A stretch of DNA of 64,000 bases from Stenotrophomonas sp. 704A1 (GTDB taxonomy: Bacteria; Pseudomonadota; Gammaproteobacteria; Xanthomonadales; Xanthomonadaceae). Shown here in pieces: positions 1 to 7,991 of the stretch (position 1 is its first letter; the number at the start of each line of letters is the position of its first letter). Made by a program: the position numbers and the translations under genes. The DNA is taken from positions 707,501 to 771,500 of the forward strand of contig NZ_CP130831.1 of NCBI RefSeq assembly GCF_030549525.1, given 5' to 3'. The notes beneath the pieces were generated by a model that was not told the DNA's origin, did not search any database, and worked only from the letters and a program-made list of their open reading frames with translations.

Positions 1-506
1 AGGGCGCACGCGTGGGCAACGGCACCGACATCCGGGTGGGGCGCAATGGCTATGCACTGCTGCCGCATGTCAGCCCTTACCGTTGGAACCGCATCGATCT
101 CGATCCTTCCGGGTTGCCGCTGGAGGTGGAACTGCTGCAGACCTCGCAGCGCGTCGCGCCCACTGCCGGCGGCATCGTGCGCGTGCCGTTCGAAGTGCGC
201 CGCGAGCGCACGCTGTTCATTGAGGCCACCGATGCGCTGGGTCAACCGCTGGCGTTCGCCGCGCGTGTGGAAGGCGAGGACGGGCGGCCGCTGGGTGCGG
301 TCGGGCAGGGCGGCGTGATCGCACTGCGCGGCGCGCACGATGCCGGCGCGTTGATCGTCGATCCCGACGGCGCACGGCGCTGCCGCCTGGAATACCGCAT
401 GCCCGACGCACCCGATGGCTATGGCCTGTCGTGGAGCCAGGCGCTGTGCATGCCCTTGGCGGCCCCCGTGCGTGGCCTGCAGGCCGCCGCTGCGGCCACC
501 CCCTGA
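1..506 (+). CDS. Fimbrial outer-membrane usher, C-terminal end (partial)
   Basis: The reading frame is already open at the window edge (codons from base 3) and ends at 506, so only about the last 167 residues are present. The remaining part looks like the C-terminal plug-side/CTD region of chaperone-usher (PapC/FimD) ushers: a conserved Asn-Gly-Thr-Asp/Gly-Arg-Asn-Gly-Tyr-Ala stretch, the 'PYRWNRIDLDP' type segment, and a terminal beta-rich domain with two cysteines near the end. Ushers form the outer-membrane pore through which fimbrial subunits are assembled. The pilin gene starts 30 bases downstream on the same strand, which supports a fimbrial operon; the chaperone and main pilin should lie upstream of the window. 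Family assignment is fairly sure, the specific fimbria is unknown. Confidence 0.85.
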   Translation, partial: GARVGNGTDIRVGRNGYALLPHVSPYRWNRIDLDPSGLPLEVELLQTSQRVAPTAGGIVRVPFEVRRERTLFIEATDALGQPLAFAARVEGEDGRPLGAVGQGGVIALRGAHDAGALIVDPDGARRCRLEYRMPDAPDGYGLSWSQALCMPLAAPVRGLQAAAAATP

Positions 507-536
507 TCCATCACTGCCTGCTACAGGAGATGCCCG

Positions 537-1049
537 ATGAAACGCCTTGCCTTACGCACCGTTGCCTTCACTGCACTGGCTGCGCTTGCGCCGCTCGCCT
601 TTGCCGATACCGCCACGCTGACCATCAGCGGCCGTGTGCTGCCCGGCACCTGCACGCTCTCGGCCGCCCCCATCGCGCTGGATCCGGTAAAGGCCAGTGA
701 CCTCACGCCCGGCGCGGACAGCGCCATCAAGGCCGGCGCGCTGGAATTCAGTGGCTGCGTGGGCGTCAGCAAGGCGGTGCTGTCGTTTGCCGGCACCGCC
801 GCCGACGGTGATGCCGAGCGCTGGAAGAACACCGCCGCCAGCGATCCGGCCAGCGGCGTGTCGATCGCCCTGCTGGCCGGCACCACCGGCAACACCTACC
901 TGAAGGACGGCGACACCGGCATCGAGGTGCCGGTGACCGGCGCGAGCGCACGCTACGACCTGCGCGCGGCGTACTACGCGCCGGTGGGCCAGGCGCGGGT
1001 GGCGGGCGAGGTGTCCACCGAAATCGTGGTCACGGCGGACTATCAGTGA
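537..1049 (+). CDS. Type 1-family fimbrial subunit (pilin)
   Basis: A 170-residue secreted protein. A signal peptide with a hydrophobic core spans residues 1-23 (cleavage after Ala-Phe-Ala). The mature domain has the pair of cysteines of chaperone-usher pilins (Cys39 and Cys74) and ends in Ala-Asp-Tyr-Gln, with the penultimate tyrosine typical of the C-terminal strand bound by the chaperone. The ATG follows a good AGGAG site 7-8 bases upstream. It is the last gene of the fimbrial operon, just after the usher. Position after the usher suggests a minor or tip subunit, but this cannot be decided from sequence alone. Confidence 0.85.
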   Translation: MKRLALRTVAFTALAALAPLAFADTATLTISGRVLPGTCTLSAAPIALDPVKASDLTPGADSAIKAGALEFSGCVGVSKAVLSFAGTAADGDAERWKNTAASDPASGVSIALLAGTTGNTYLKDGDTGIEVPVTGASARYDLRAAYYAPVGQARVAGEVSTEIVVTADYQ

Positions 1050-1068
1050 GCGTGCGCCGCGCACCCCG

Positions 1069-1092
1069 GTAGCGCCGGGCCCTGCCCGGCGA
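1069..1092 (+). repeat. SMAG-type REP palindrome
   Basis: GTAG followed by a 7-bp GCCGGGC/GCCCGGC stem with a 3-base loop, 20 bases after the pilin stop. It may also help end the fimbrial transcript. Confidence 0.85.
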
Positions 1093-1109
1093 CCATCAAC
1101 ACCGGCGGA

Positions 1110-1511
1110 TCAGGCCGCGTCCACCTGCGTATCGACGTACTCAGAGAGCCCCCGGCACGCCAGCAACAGGCCCTCACGCGCGTCATCCCCGACATGCTGG
1201 TCGATGTCGCCATCCACGCGCACGCGCTCGGTCGCGTGCAGCAGTTGCAGCAGGAAACCCAGCCCGGCGTTGGCGCGATGCAGGCGCGACAACGCCACGC
1301 ATTGCCCCGGCGTGCGCCCGGTGCGCTGCAGCGGCTGGCCATCGGCGCCCTCGCTGTTGCGGATACGCTGCAGGCAGCTCAACAAGGTGATGCCAGTGTC
1401 GCCGTGGCTGGCGGCAAGCGTGGTTTCCAGTGGCTCGGCGATCGCATCGGGCAGCTGGTTGGCAGCCTCGCCCAGGGTGGCGAACAGGAACGGATAGCGG
1501 GAACGGGTCAT
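1110..1511 (-). CDS. Conserved small protein of unknown function
   Basis: A 133-residue soluble, mostly helical, acidic protein without signal peptide, membrane segment or recognisable motif. The ATG has an AGGA site 7-8 bases upstream, and third-position GC is high as in neighbouring genes, so it is probably real. I do not recognise the family. It is convergent with the fimbrial operon and has its own long upstream region. The central part (about residues 40-125) looks like an all-alpha domain with several Arg/Leu-rich amphipathic helices, of the kind seen in small xanthomonad regulators of unknown role, but no function can be assigned. Confidence 0.6.
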   Translation of the reverse strand: MTRSRYPFLFATLGEAANQLPDAIAEPLETTLAASHGDTGITLLSCLQRIRNSEGADGQPLQRTGRTPGQCVALSRLHRANAGLGFLLQLLHATERVRVDGDIDQHVGDDAREGLLLACRGLSEYVDTQVDAA

Positions 1512-1889
1512 GGCGGCGTCCTATGCATGCGGCGAAGGCGCCACCCCGCTTTACGGCGGGGGTGGCAGGCGGTGCGTGGTTGCAATACCGGGGGTTGGTG
1601 TTGATTTGCCGGCGGGCGCAAGGCCCCCACGCACCGCCCGCCAAAGAGGCACGGACGGATTGCCTGCCGGCGCCACCCAACAAGTAATGAGCGACGCCGG
1701 CAGACAAGCGTAAACAACAAACCAACCCACGGGATTGCAAGCCCGTGCCACCCGTTGTCGGTGGCGCCACATGATTCGCCGCTCATCCCCTTGCTGCCAA
1801 TCAGAAAGGTTTCAAATCTCGAAAAAACCGGAAACCTATTGCACGCGTTGGGCAGTCGGGCCGCACGTGCCATTCACGACATTCCATCG
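1512..1889. other. Gene-free region with a long imperfect inverted repeat
   Basis: No credible gene between the leftward gene ending upstream at 1511 and the terminator at 1929. It holds a 16-bp inverted repeat with one mismatch (1564-1579 and 1627-1642, core GGCGGTGCGTGG/CCACGCACCGCC) around a 47-base loop. A second stem lies next to it near 1534-1565 (CCACCCCGC against GCGGGGGTGG), and the motif GGCGCCACC recurs near 1531 and 1671 and inverted near 1762. The stems lie in the probable leader of the 1110-1511 gene. Function unknown. Confidence 0.5.
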
Positions 1890-1912
1890 GTAGCGCCGGG
1901 CCATGCCCGGCG
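1890..1912 (+). repeat. SMAG-type REP palindrome
   Basis: GTAG plus the GCCGGGC-CAT-GCCCGGC stem-loop; lies just beyond the terminator of the leftward autotransporter gene. Confidence 0.85.
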
Positions 1913-1928
1913 GACACGCAGACGGAAA

Positions 1929-1952
1929 CGGCGCCGGATCACTCCGGCGCCG
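1929..1952 (-). terminator. Intrinsic terminator of the leftward autotransporter gene
   Basis: Perfect 10-bp GC-rich stem (CGGCGCCGGA/TCCGGCGCCG) with a 4-base loop, followed on the minus strand by TTTCCGT; 15 bases past the stop codon. Confidence 0.75.
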
Positions 1953-1966
1953 CGCTTTCCTCTACC

Positions 1967-4330
1967 TCACCACTTATACGCAACGCTCAGGTTCGCCGTG
2001 GCTTCGCGGTAGCCATGGTCGCCGCGCATCACGCCCAGACCACCCCAGGCACTCAGCCCGGAACGGAAGTCCACGCGCGCACCGGCATTCAGTTCATAGC
2101 GGTTGCGCGGCACGCTGGCCTTCAACGCTTCATCATCAAAGGCCATGCCGTTGCTGGCGCCATCGCGGTACCAGTTGGCCACCACATACGGGCTGACCGA
2201 GGCGCCGCTGGGCGAGCGGTTCTCGCCCTGCAGGCGCAGGCCCATGCGGCCCGACAGACCACTGTCGCCCAGGCTGCGCACGATAGTGCCATTGGCTTCT
2301 TCATGGCGGTCGGTGCTGGCATCGGTGTAGACCAGCTGCAGTTCCGGCTGCAGGCTCAGCGCGGTGTTGCCGACGCTGCCCAGGCCGAAACGGTAGCCGG
2401 CTTCCAGCGACGACTGCCAGATGTCCGAGTCGTAGCGTTCCTCGGCCAGGCCTTCGCCCTGCACGCGGTTGCGGAACTGGCCGCGCTGCACGCTGGCATC
2501 CACGTACATGGCCTCGTTGGCCCAGTTGCCGTACACGCCCAGCGCGCCACCTTCCACCTTGCCGCGCGCGCTGTAGCCGGTCAGCTGCGAACGCGACGTC
2601 GCACTGGATTGCGCCAGCGTACCCATCACGCCGACGCGGCCACGGCCGTCATCGAAGACACCTACGTCCGCGCCCAACTGCAGGCGCGAGCGGTCCACGC
2701 GCAGGTCGAGCTGGTCATCCACCGCACCCAGCCTGCTCTGGTTGGCATCCACGCGCGCCCAGCCGCGAATGCCGTCCGCCGCTGCGGCGCCACCTTGGCG
2801 GTCACGCCAGGTATGGCGCAGCATCTGGTCCAGTGCGAACTGGTTGGCCAGGTAGGCGCCGGCCTCCGGGCGCAGCACCGGCGGCGGGGGTTCAACCGGA
2901 TCGACCGGGTCGATCGGCTCGCATTCCGGCAGGCTCGGATCCACGACGCACGGGTCGGGGCCAGCCCCGGTCTGCGAGCGCAGGTACCAGTTGCCGTTGG
3001 CATCCTTCACCAGGAAATACTCGTATTGGCCACCCACGGCACGGCCGACCAGATCGAACTGCGCATTGGACGCGCCGCCGATATCGATCAGCTCGATGCC
3101 GCGATCGGTCTTGGCACCGGCGCCGCCGGCATTGAGCACGCGCACGTTGGCCTGGCCATTGGCATCGCCGGCGATCACCAGCGTGTCGGTCAGCGAGGTG
3201 TCATCGCCCAGCACGGTATTGAACAGCAGCGTGCCGCCGTTGCCGGTGAACTCATCCACAGTGAGGGTGTTGAAGCTGCTGCCGTCGCCCAGGCCGATGG
3301 TGCCGGTGGCGCCCAGGGTGAGCGCGCCGACGTTGCTGTCGCCGGTCAGCAGCCAGGTGCTGTCGCTGCCGATGTCGGCGCTGGTGACGTTGATGAAGCG
3401 GCCGTCGATCTGCGCCTTGTTGCGCAGGATGACATCCAGCGTGCCGTTGGTAACGGTGGTGGGGTCGAAGGTCACGTTGCCTGCCAGGCGCGAGTCGTCG
3501 ACGGTGAGATTGACGTCGGTGCGCCCGGCGGAAGGGCCGAACTCACTCCTGACCAACAGCAGGTTGCCATCGGCTCCCAAGAGCTTTGCGTCGTTGCGGA
3601 TCGTGATGTTGTAGTCGTTGTCTTCCAGCGGCATGACCTGGATGGCGCCGCTGCGCTGGGACACCAGTGTGGAACCATCAACATTGAGCGTCACCGCGCC
3701 AGCCGGGTTGAGCTCGCCCCACAGCATCGCGCCCACGTTGGCACCGGTCACATGGGAGCCGTTGAGGATGTCCATCGTGCCGAACTGCAGGCGAACACCC
3801 AGGCCACTGTTGTACGGGGCAGGCGTGCCAGGATTGTCCTCTACGCGGATCTGCATGGCATCAAGCACGGCAAGGGGGTTGCGGCTCCCTGAGCCGAAGG
3901 GCGAGCTGCGGAGGTCGACACCAGCTGCCAGGCTCTGGGGCTTCAGATCGGCAGCGGCCACGATGATGGAACCGCCCGTCAGGCGAGCCACGGTGTCGGC
4001 ACCATTCAGTCCAATGGCACCACCGCGAAAATGAGTGCCGACCGCTGTCAACGTGGCGTTGCCTGCCAGCGTCACCGCGCCAGATGTGCTCACCGACGTC
4101 ACGGTGCCGCCCTGCAGTGTGATGGCCGACGTATCCTCGGCGGAGATCTCGTTCATGGCCGCCTCGCGACCGATCAACGTGGAGCCATTCTTCAACCTCC
4201 AGGTCTCCACCGGATCCCCTGCGTCCAGATCGCCCGCCAATGCGGCACCTGCCGACAGCGAGGAAAGAGCCAGCAGCAGGCCGCGGGCCAACGGCCGGAG
4301 CAACAGGGGGCGGGTGGAATGAAGGTTCAT
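1967..4330 (-). CDS. Autotransporter outer-membrane beta-barrel protein (shorter paralogue)
   Basis: Type Va secreted protein of 787 residues. The ATG chosen follows an AAAGGA site. A long signal peptide (about 1-33, cleavage near Ala-Leu-Ala) leads into a beta-helical, pertactin-like passenger rich in Asn/Asp/Gly/Thr (about 35-470). Then come a Pro-rich linker with two cysteines (CVVDPSLPEC) and the sequence VLRPEAGAYLANQ. The C-terminal ~270 residues form the 12-strand barrel, ending in the aromatic Tyr-Lys-Trp expected for BAM recognition. No catalytic triad or RGD is visible, so adhesion or aggregation is the likeliest role. It is divergent from a longer paralogue that shares the linker and barrel. 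Confidence 0.9.
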   Translation of the reverse strand: MNLHSTRPLLLRPLARGLLLALSSLSAGAALAGDLDAGDPVETWRLKNGSTLIGREAAMNEISAEDTSAITLQGGTVTSVSTSGAVTLAGNATLTAVGTHFRGGAIGLNGADTVARLTGGSIIVAAADLKPQSLAAGVDLRSSPFGSGSRNPLAVLDAMQIRVEDNPGTPAPYNSGLGVRLQFGTMDILNGSHVTGANVGAMLWGELNPAGAVTLNVDGSTLVSQRSGAIQVMPLEDNDYNITIRNDAKLLGADGNLLLVRSEFGPSAGRTDVNLTVDDSRLAGNVTFDPTTVTNGTLDVILRNKAQIDGRFINVTSADIGSDSTWLLTGDSNVGALTLGATGTIGLGDGSSFNTLTVDEFTGNGGTLLFNTVLGDDTSLTDTLVIAGDANGQANVRVLNAGGAGAKTDRGIELIDIGGASNAQFDLVGRAVGGQYEYFLVKDANGNWYLRSQTGAGPDPCVVDPSLPECEPIDPVDPVEPPPPVLRPEAGAYLANQFALDQMLRHTWRDRQGGAAAADGIRGWARVDANQSRLGAVDDQLDLRVDRSRLQLGADVGVFDDGRGRVGVMGTLAQSSATSRSQLTGYSARGKVEGGALGVYGNWANEAMYVDASVQRGQFRNRVQGEGLAEERYDSDIWQSSLEAGYRFGLGSVGNTALSLQPELQLVYTDASTDRHEEANGTIVRSLGDSGLSGRMGLRLQGENRSPSGASVSPYVVANWYRDGASNGMAFDDEALKASVPRNRYELNAGARVDFRSGLSAWGGLGVMRGDHGYREATANLSVAYKW

Positions 4331-4680
4331 GGTCTTGTCCTTTGCAGAGAGAGAAAGGCGGGGCACTACATGAAAACCGCAGCCCCCCTCGGCCGCAGCG
4401 CTGAGGTATAGGCCTGCAGTTTGTGTAGAAAATGTGAGGACGGGTGCTGTCTGCGACTGCGCGTGTCCTGAACGGCATCAGTGTCGGCCCGCCGCAGCGC
4501 TGCTCCCATGCAATTAGTTGCAAAGCGCGCTTGACGGGCGCTTTCCGTAGGGATGCCATTAAGGCGCCAATGCGGGGCGCTGCCGCCTGCGTCATCCTGA
4601 CGCAGGCGTGATTGCAATGGATTCGATAGTGGAGCGTCGGCGGTGCGGTGAGCATGTCGTCCACTTTCTGGAGACCACGC
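4331..4680. promoter_or_regulatory. Shared divergent control region of the two autotransporters
   Basis: 350 bases without a gene between the two divergent starts. It contains an inverted repeat TGCAA-TTAG-TTGCA (4509-4522) and a TTGACG -35-like hexamer near 4531. In the leader of the rightward gene lies a perfect 11-bp inverted repeat CGCCTGCGTCA/TGACGCAGGCG with a 3-base loop (4584-4608). The last can form a strong RNA hairpin or be a dyad operator. Promoter positions are not certain. Confidence 0.5.
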
Positions 4681-7600
4681 ATGCGCATTGCTTCCCCTCA
4701 TCGGCATCCGCTCACGATTGCACTCGCTGGCATCTTGATTCTTTCGCCGGGGGCCAGGGCCCAGCAGGTGGTGGCCGATGGGACCAGTGAAACCCCTGCC
4801 GGCGGCAGCTACTCCACCACCGGTCTCGACGAGCATGCCTTCCACGTTCTCAATGGTGGTCGCATCACCGCCGATGACCCGGTGGTGTTGGCTACCGAAG
4901 GCAACGGCGCCGCCGGCATCCGGGTGGAAGGCGCCGGCAGCAGCCTGCACGTGGCCGATGCTGCCATCACCACCCGCGGCGACAATGCAGCAGGTGTTTC
5001 CCTCTCCGGCACCGACGGTACGAACCAGATCGACAGGGTAAGCATCGAAACGCATGGTTCCGCCAGTCATGGCGTGAGCGTTGCAGGTTCTGTTGCCAGC
5101 ATTGGCCATGCGGACGTTCTCACCCGCGGCAGCGGTGCGCACGGTGTAAGTGTCAGTGGCGGTGGCACTGTGGAATTGAGCGGCGGTGCGGTTACCACGG
5201 AAGGAAGCAATGCCAATGCGGTACAGGCCAGTGGTGCGGGCAGCACGGTACGGATCGCAGACAGCACACTGGTCAGCCGTGGCGCGAGTACCTACGTCGC
5301 CCTCGCCAGTTCGGGCGCGGCCCTGTACCTGCAGGACACAGCGGTTGTTCATGAAGGTGTTGGGGGAATGGGAGTCGTCATCCAGGCCGGCAGTACTGGC
5401 GATCTGCGCAATGTGCACATCATGACGACGCAGCAAGCGGCAACCGGCCTGGCAGGTGGTGGCGATATCGTGATGCTGGGAGGTTCCGTTGTTGCAGATG
5501 GAACGCAGGCCACTGCCGTGGATATGCATGGTGGGAGCATGCGGATGGAGTCGGTGGACGTTCGCGGTCATTACGGCATCTTCGCCAGCGTCGGTGCGCA
5601 GCTGGAGCTGGCCGGCATTCGTGTGCGTGCGGCAAAGGACGCGCTGCGGGTTTCGGGACTGGGGACTGCTGCGCATGTCCAGGGATCGGAACTGCTGGGC
5701 GAGGGCGGAGCCGCCACGATTGCAGTGTATGACTCGGCAACGTTGACGCTTCTGCGTAGTGTGGTCCGCAACCAAGGTGACAATCGCGTTGGCATCGACA
5801 ATCGCGGCGGCTTTGTGACGCTGGAAGACGTGGAGTTCCACACAACGGGTGCGTCCGGCCATGCGCTCTACGCCGAATCCAATGGCTCGGTACGCCCCCG
5901 AATCGATGCCAGCGGCACGTTGCTCAGTACCACCGGCGACAGCGCCATAGGGGCTGTGGCACGCAAGGGCGGCAGCATCCATCTGGCGGACAGCGCCGTG
6001 CTGACCACCGGCGATGGCGCCTATGGTGTGCTCTCTGGTGGGGTTGGTGAAATGACGCTGGTCAACACCCACGTGCGCACCGAAGGTGAAGGTGCATGGG
6101 CAGCGGTGATCAATGACAACGGCAGCCTGGGTATCGACGGCGGCTCGCTGGTCAGCGCACGGCACGGCGGTGTGTGGCTGCGCAGCAGCCGCGACCCTGG
6201 ACTGACCTTGTCCAACGGTGCGCTGGTATCGGGCGGCAACGGCATCGGCCTTGCGCTGGATGCGGCGGTAGCAGGGCGCTTCGACGTGGTGCTCCAGGGT
6301 GGCTCGCAGATGGTCGGCGACATCGTCATCACGCCCGAGGACGAGGACGCCGGTCTGGTGCCGCAGTCCGATGTGCATGTGCGCCTGGCGGACGGCTCGC
6401 TGTGGCAGGGGTCTTCCGACCTGGTGCAGACGATGGCGATCGAGCGCGGCAGCCAGTGGACGCTGACCGGCGACGCTACGGTGGGTGAACTGCAGGTGCT
6501 TGACAGTGGCGTGGCCTTGTCCGATGGCAGCGGCCGCTTCAACACGCTCACCGTGGACGGCGATCTGCACAGCGAGGGCGCGACGTTCCTGTTCCAGGGC
6601 GCGTTGGGCGGTGACGACAGCGCCTTTGATCGCCTGCATGTGCGTGGCGATACCTCGGGTGATGCCAGTATTGCGGTGAGGAACATCGGGGGTGCCGGCG
6701 CGCAGACGACCGACGGCATCCAGCTGATCGAGGTGGATGGCGCATCGCTGGCGAACTACACCCTGACCGGCCGCGCGGTGGCCGGTTCCCATGAGTACTT
6801 CCTGTTCCAGGGCGGTCTTGCCGATCCTTCCGATGGCAACTGGTACCTGCGTTCGCAGTGGTTCGATGCATGCGCGGATGATCCGAACGCGCCGGGCTGT
6901 GTGGTCGATCCGGGTCCGGGGCCTGACCCGGGTGAGGGCGGCGAAGAAGGTGAGGGTGGCGGCGGTGACCCGGTCATCCCGCCACCGGTGCTGCGCCCGG
7001 AGGCCGGTGCCTACCTGGCCAACCAGTCGGCCGCCATCAACATGTTTTCCCATCGTCTGAACGACCGCATCGGCGCCGTCTCGCTGGATGAGGGCCGTGC
7101 GGCATGGGCACGCGTGGGCCGGCAGCAGGCGGACTTCAGCGCGGTGGGTGGTCAGCTGTCGATCGATGGGACCACCTCGGTGCTGCAGATCGGCAGCGAC
7201 CTGCTGCGCCGTGGCAATGCAGCATTCGGTGTGATGTTGGGTACGGGGCGTGCTGATAGCAACGCACTATCCGACCTGACCGGCTACAGCGCCAAGGGGC
7301 GCGTGCGCGGTAATGCCGTGGGTATCTATGGCACGTGGCTGCAGGGGGCTGACGGCACGCAGGGTGCATACATCGATGCAACCCTGCAATACGGCCGTTT
7401 CGACAACCGGGTGCAGGGGATCGGCCTGGCGCCGGAGCGCTACGATTCGCGCATGGCCAGTGCATCGCTGGAGACCGGCTACACCTTCAATGTGTGGCAG
7501 GGCGCCGCCCGCGCGCTGTATGTGCAGCCGCAGCTGCAGCTGAGCCATGTCGATTTCCGCGCCGATCGCCATGTGGAGAGCAATGGCACGGTCATCGACC

Positions 7601-7905
7601 ACGCCGATGCCGGTGGCCTGAGCGGGCGCCTGGGCGTGCGTGTGTTCGGTCATGGCACTGCATCCGGCAACACCGTGCAGCCGTACCTGGGCGTGAACTG
7701 GCTGCGTGGCAGCGGCACCAGCACCCTGCAGTTCAACGATGACACGCTGGGTGCGGACCTGCCGCGCAACCGCTATGAAGTGCAGGCCGGTGCCGAGTTG
7801 AAGCTGGGCCAGCGCTGGGGGGCGTGGGGCGGCGTGAGCGCGCAGCGCGGTGATTACGGTTACCGCAATGTGGGTGCCCAGCTGGGCCTGCGCATGGCCT
7901 GGTAG
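4681..7905 (+). CDS. Autotransporter outer-membrane beta-barrel protein (longer paralogue)
   Basis: Type Va secreted protein of 1074 residues. The ATG at 4681 has a GGAG site 8 bases upstream; in-frame GTG/ATG at 4648/4654 lack one. The signal peptide ends at Ala-Arg-Ala (about residue 28). The passenger (about 30-740) is built of short beta-helix turns with the recurring pattern G-(S/G)-x-V-x-(V/L)-x-(N/D)-(S/T), as in AIDA/pertactin-like adhesins. Next come an acidic Gly/Glu/Pro linker, the VLRPEAGAYLANQ junction and a ~260-residue barrel ending in Met-Ala-Trp. No protease motif is seen. Barrel and linker clearly match the divergent neighbour, so the pair arose by duplication while the passengers diverged. 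Confidence 0.9.
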   Translation: MRIASPHRHPLTIALAGILILSPGARAQQVVADGTSETPAGGSYSTTGLDEHAFHVLNGGRITADDPVVLATEGNGAAGIRVEGAGSSLHVADAAITTRGDNAAGVSLSGTDGTNQIDRVSIETHGSASHGVSVAGSVASIGHADVLTRGSGAHGVSVSGGGTVELSGGAVTTEGSNANAVQASGAGSTVRIADSTLVSRGASTYVALASSGAALYLQDTAVVHEGVGGMGVVIQAGSTGDLRNVHIMTTQQAATGLAGGGDIVMLGGSVVADGTQATAVDMHGGSMRMESVDVRGHYGIFASVGAQLELAGIRVRAAKDALRVSGLGTAAHVQGSELLGEGGAATIAVYDSATLTLLRSVVRNQGDNRVGIDNRGGFVTLEDVEFHTTGASGHALYAESNGSVRPRIDASGTLLSTTGDSAIGAVARKGGSIHLADSAVLTTGDGAYGVLSGGVGEMTLVNTHVRTEGEGAWAAVINDNGSLGIDGGSLVSARHGGVWLRSSRDPGLTLSNGALVSGGNGIGLALDAAVAGRFDVVLQGGSQMVGDIVITPEDEDAGLVPQSDVHVRLADGSLWQGSSDLVQTMAIERGSQWTLTGDATVGELQVLDSGVALSDGSGRFNTLTVDGDLHSEGATFLFQGALGGDDSAFDRLHVRGDTSGDASIAVRNIGGAGAQTTDGIQLIEVDGASLANYTLTGRAVAGSHEYFLFQGGLADPSDGNWYLRSQWFDACADDPNAPGCVVDPGPGPDPGEGGEEGEGGGGDPVIPPPVLRPEAGAYLANQSAAINMFSHRLNDRIGAVSLDEGRAAWARVGRQQADFSAVGGQLSIDGTTSVLQIGSDLLRRGNAAFGVMLGTGRADSNALSDLTGYSAKGRVRGNAVGIYGTWLQGADGTQGAYIDATLQYGRFDNRVQGIGLAPERYDSRMASASLETGYTFNVWQGAARALYVQPQLQLSHVDFRADRHVESNGTVIDHADAGGLSGRLGVRVFGHGTASGNTVQPYLGVNWLRGSGTSTLQFNDDTLGADLPRNRYEVQAGAELKLGQRWGAWGGVSAQRGDYGYRNVGAQLGLRMAW

Positions 7906-7924
7906 CAAGCGATGGAGATGTCGC

Positions 7925-7952
7925 AGCGCCGGGCATGACCCGGCGCTTCCTT
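7925..7952 (+). terminator. Intrinsic terminator after the longer autotransporter
   Basis: 9-bp stem AGCGCCGGG/CCCGGCGCT with a 5-base loop then TTCCTTT; 20 bases after the stop. The stem resembles a SMAG half, so it may be a REP recruited as terminator. Confidence 0.7.
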
Positions 7953-7963
7953 TGCTGGGGTCG

Positions 7964-7986
7964 GTAGCGCCGGGCCATGCCCGGCG
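7964..7986 (+). repeat. SMAG-type REP palindrome
   Basis: GTAGC plus GCCGGGC-CAT-GCCCGGC stem-loop between the convergent autotransporter and FAD oxidase genes. Confidence 0.85.
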
Positions 7987-7991
7987 AAAGC

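Noticed and set aside
4366-7053. An 895-codon minus-strand frame opposite the longer autotransporter
   Set aside because: The plus-strand protein has a signal peptide, passenger and barrel; the mirror frame is featureless.
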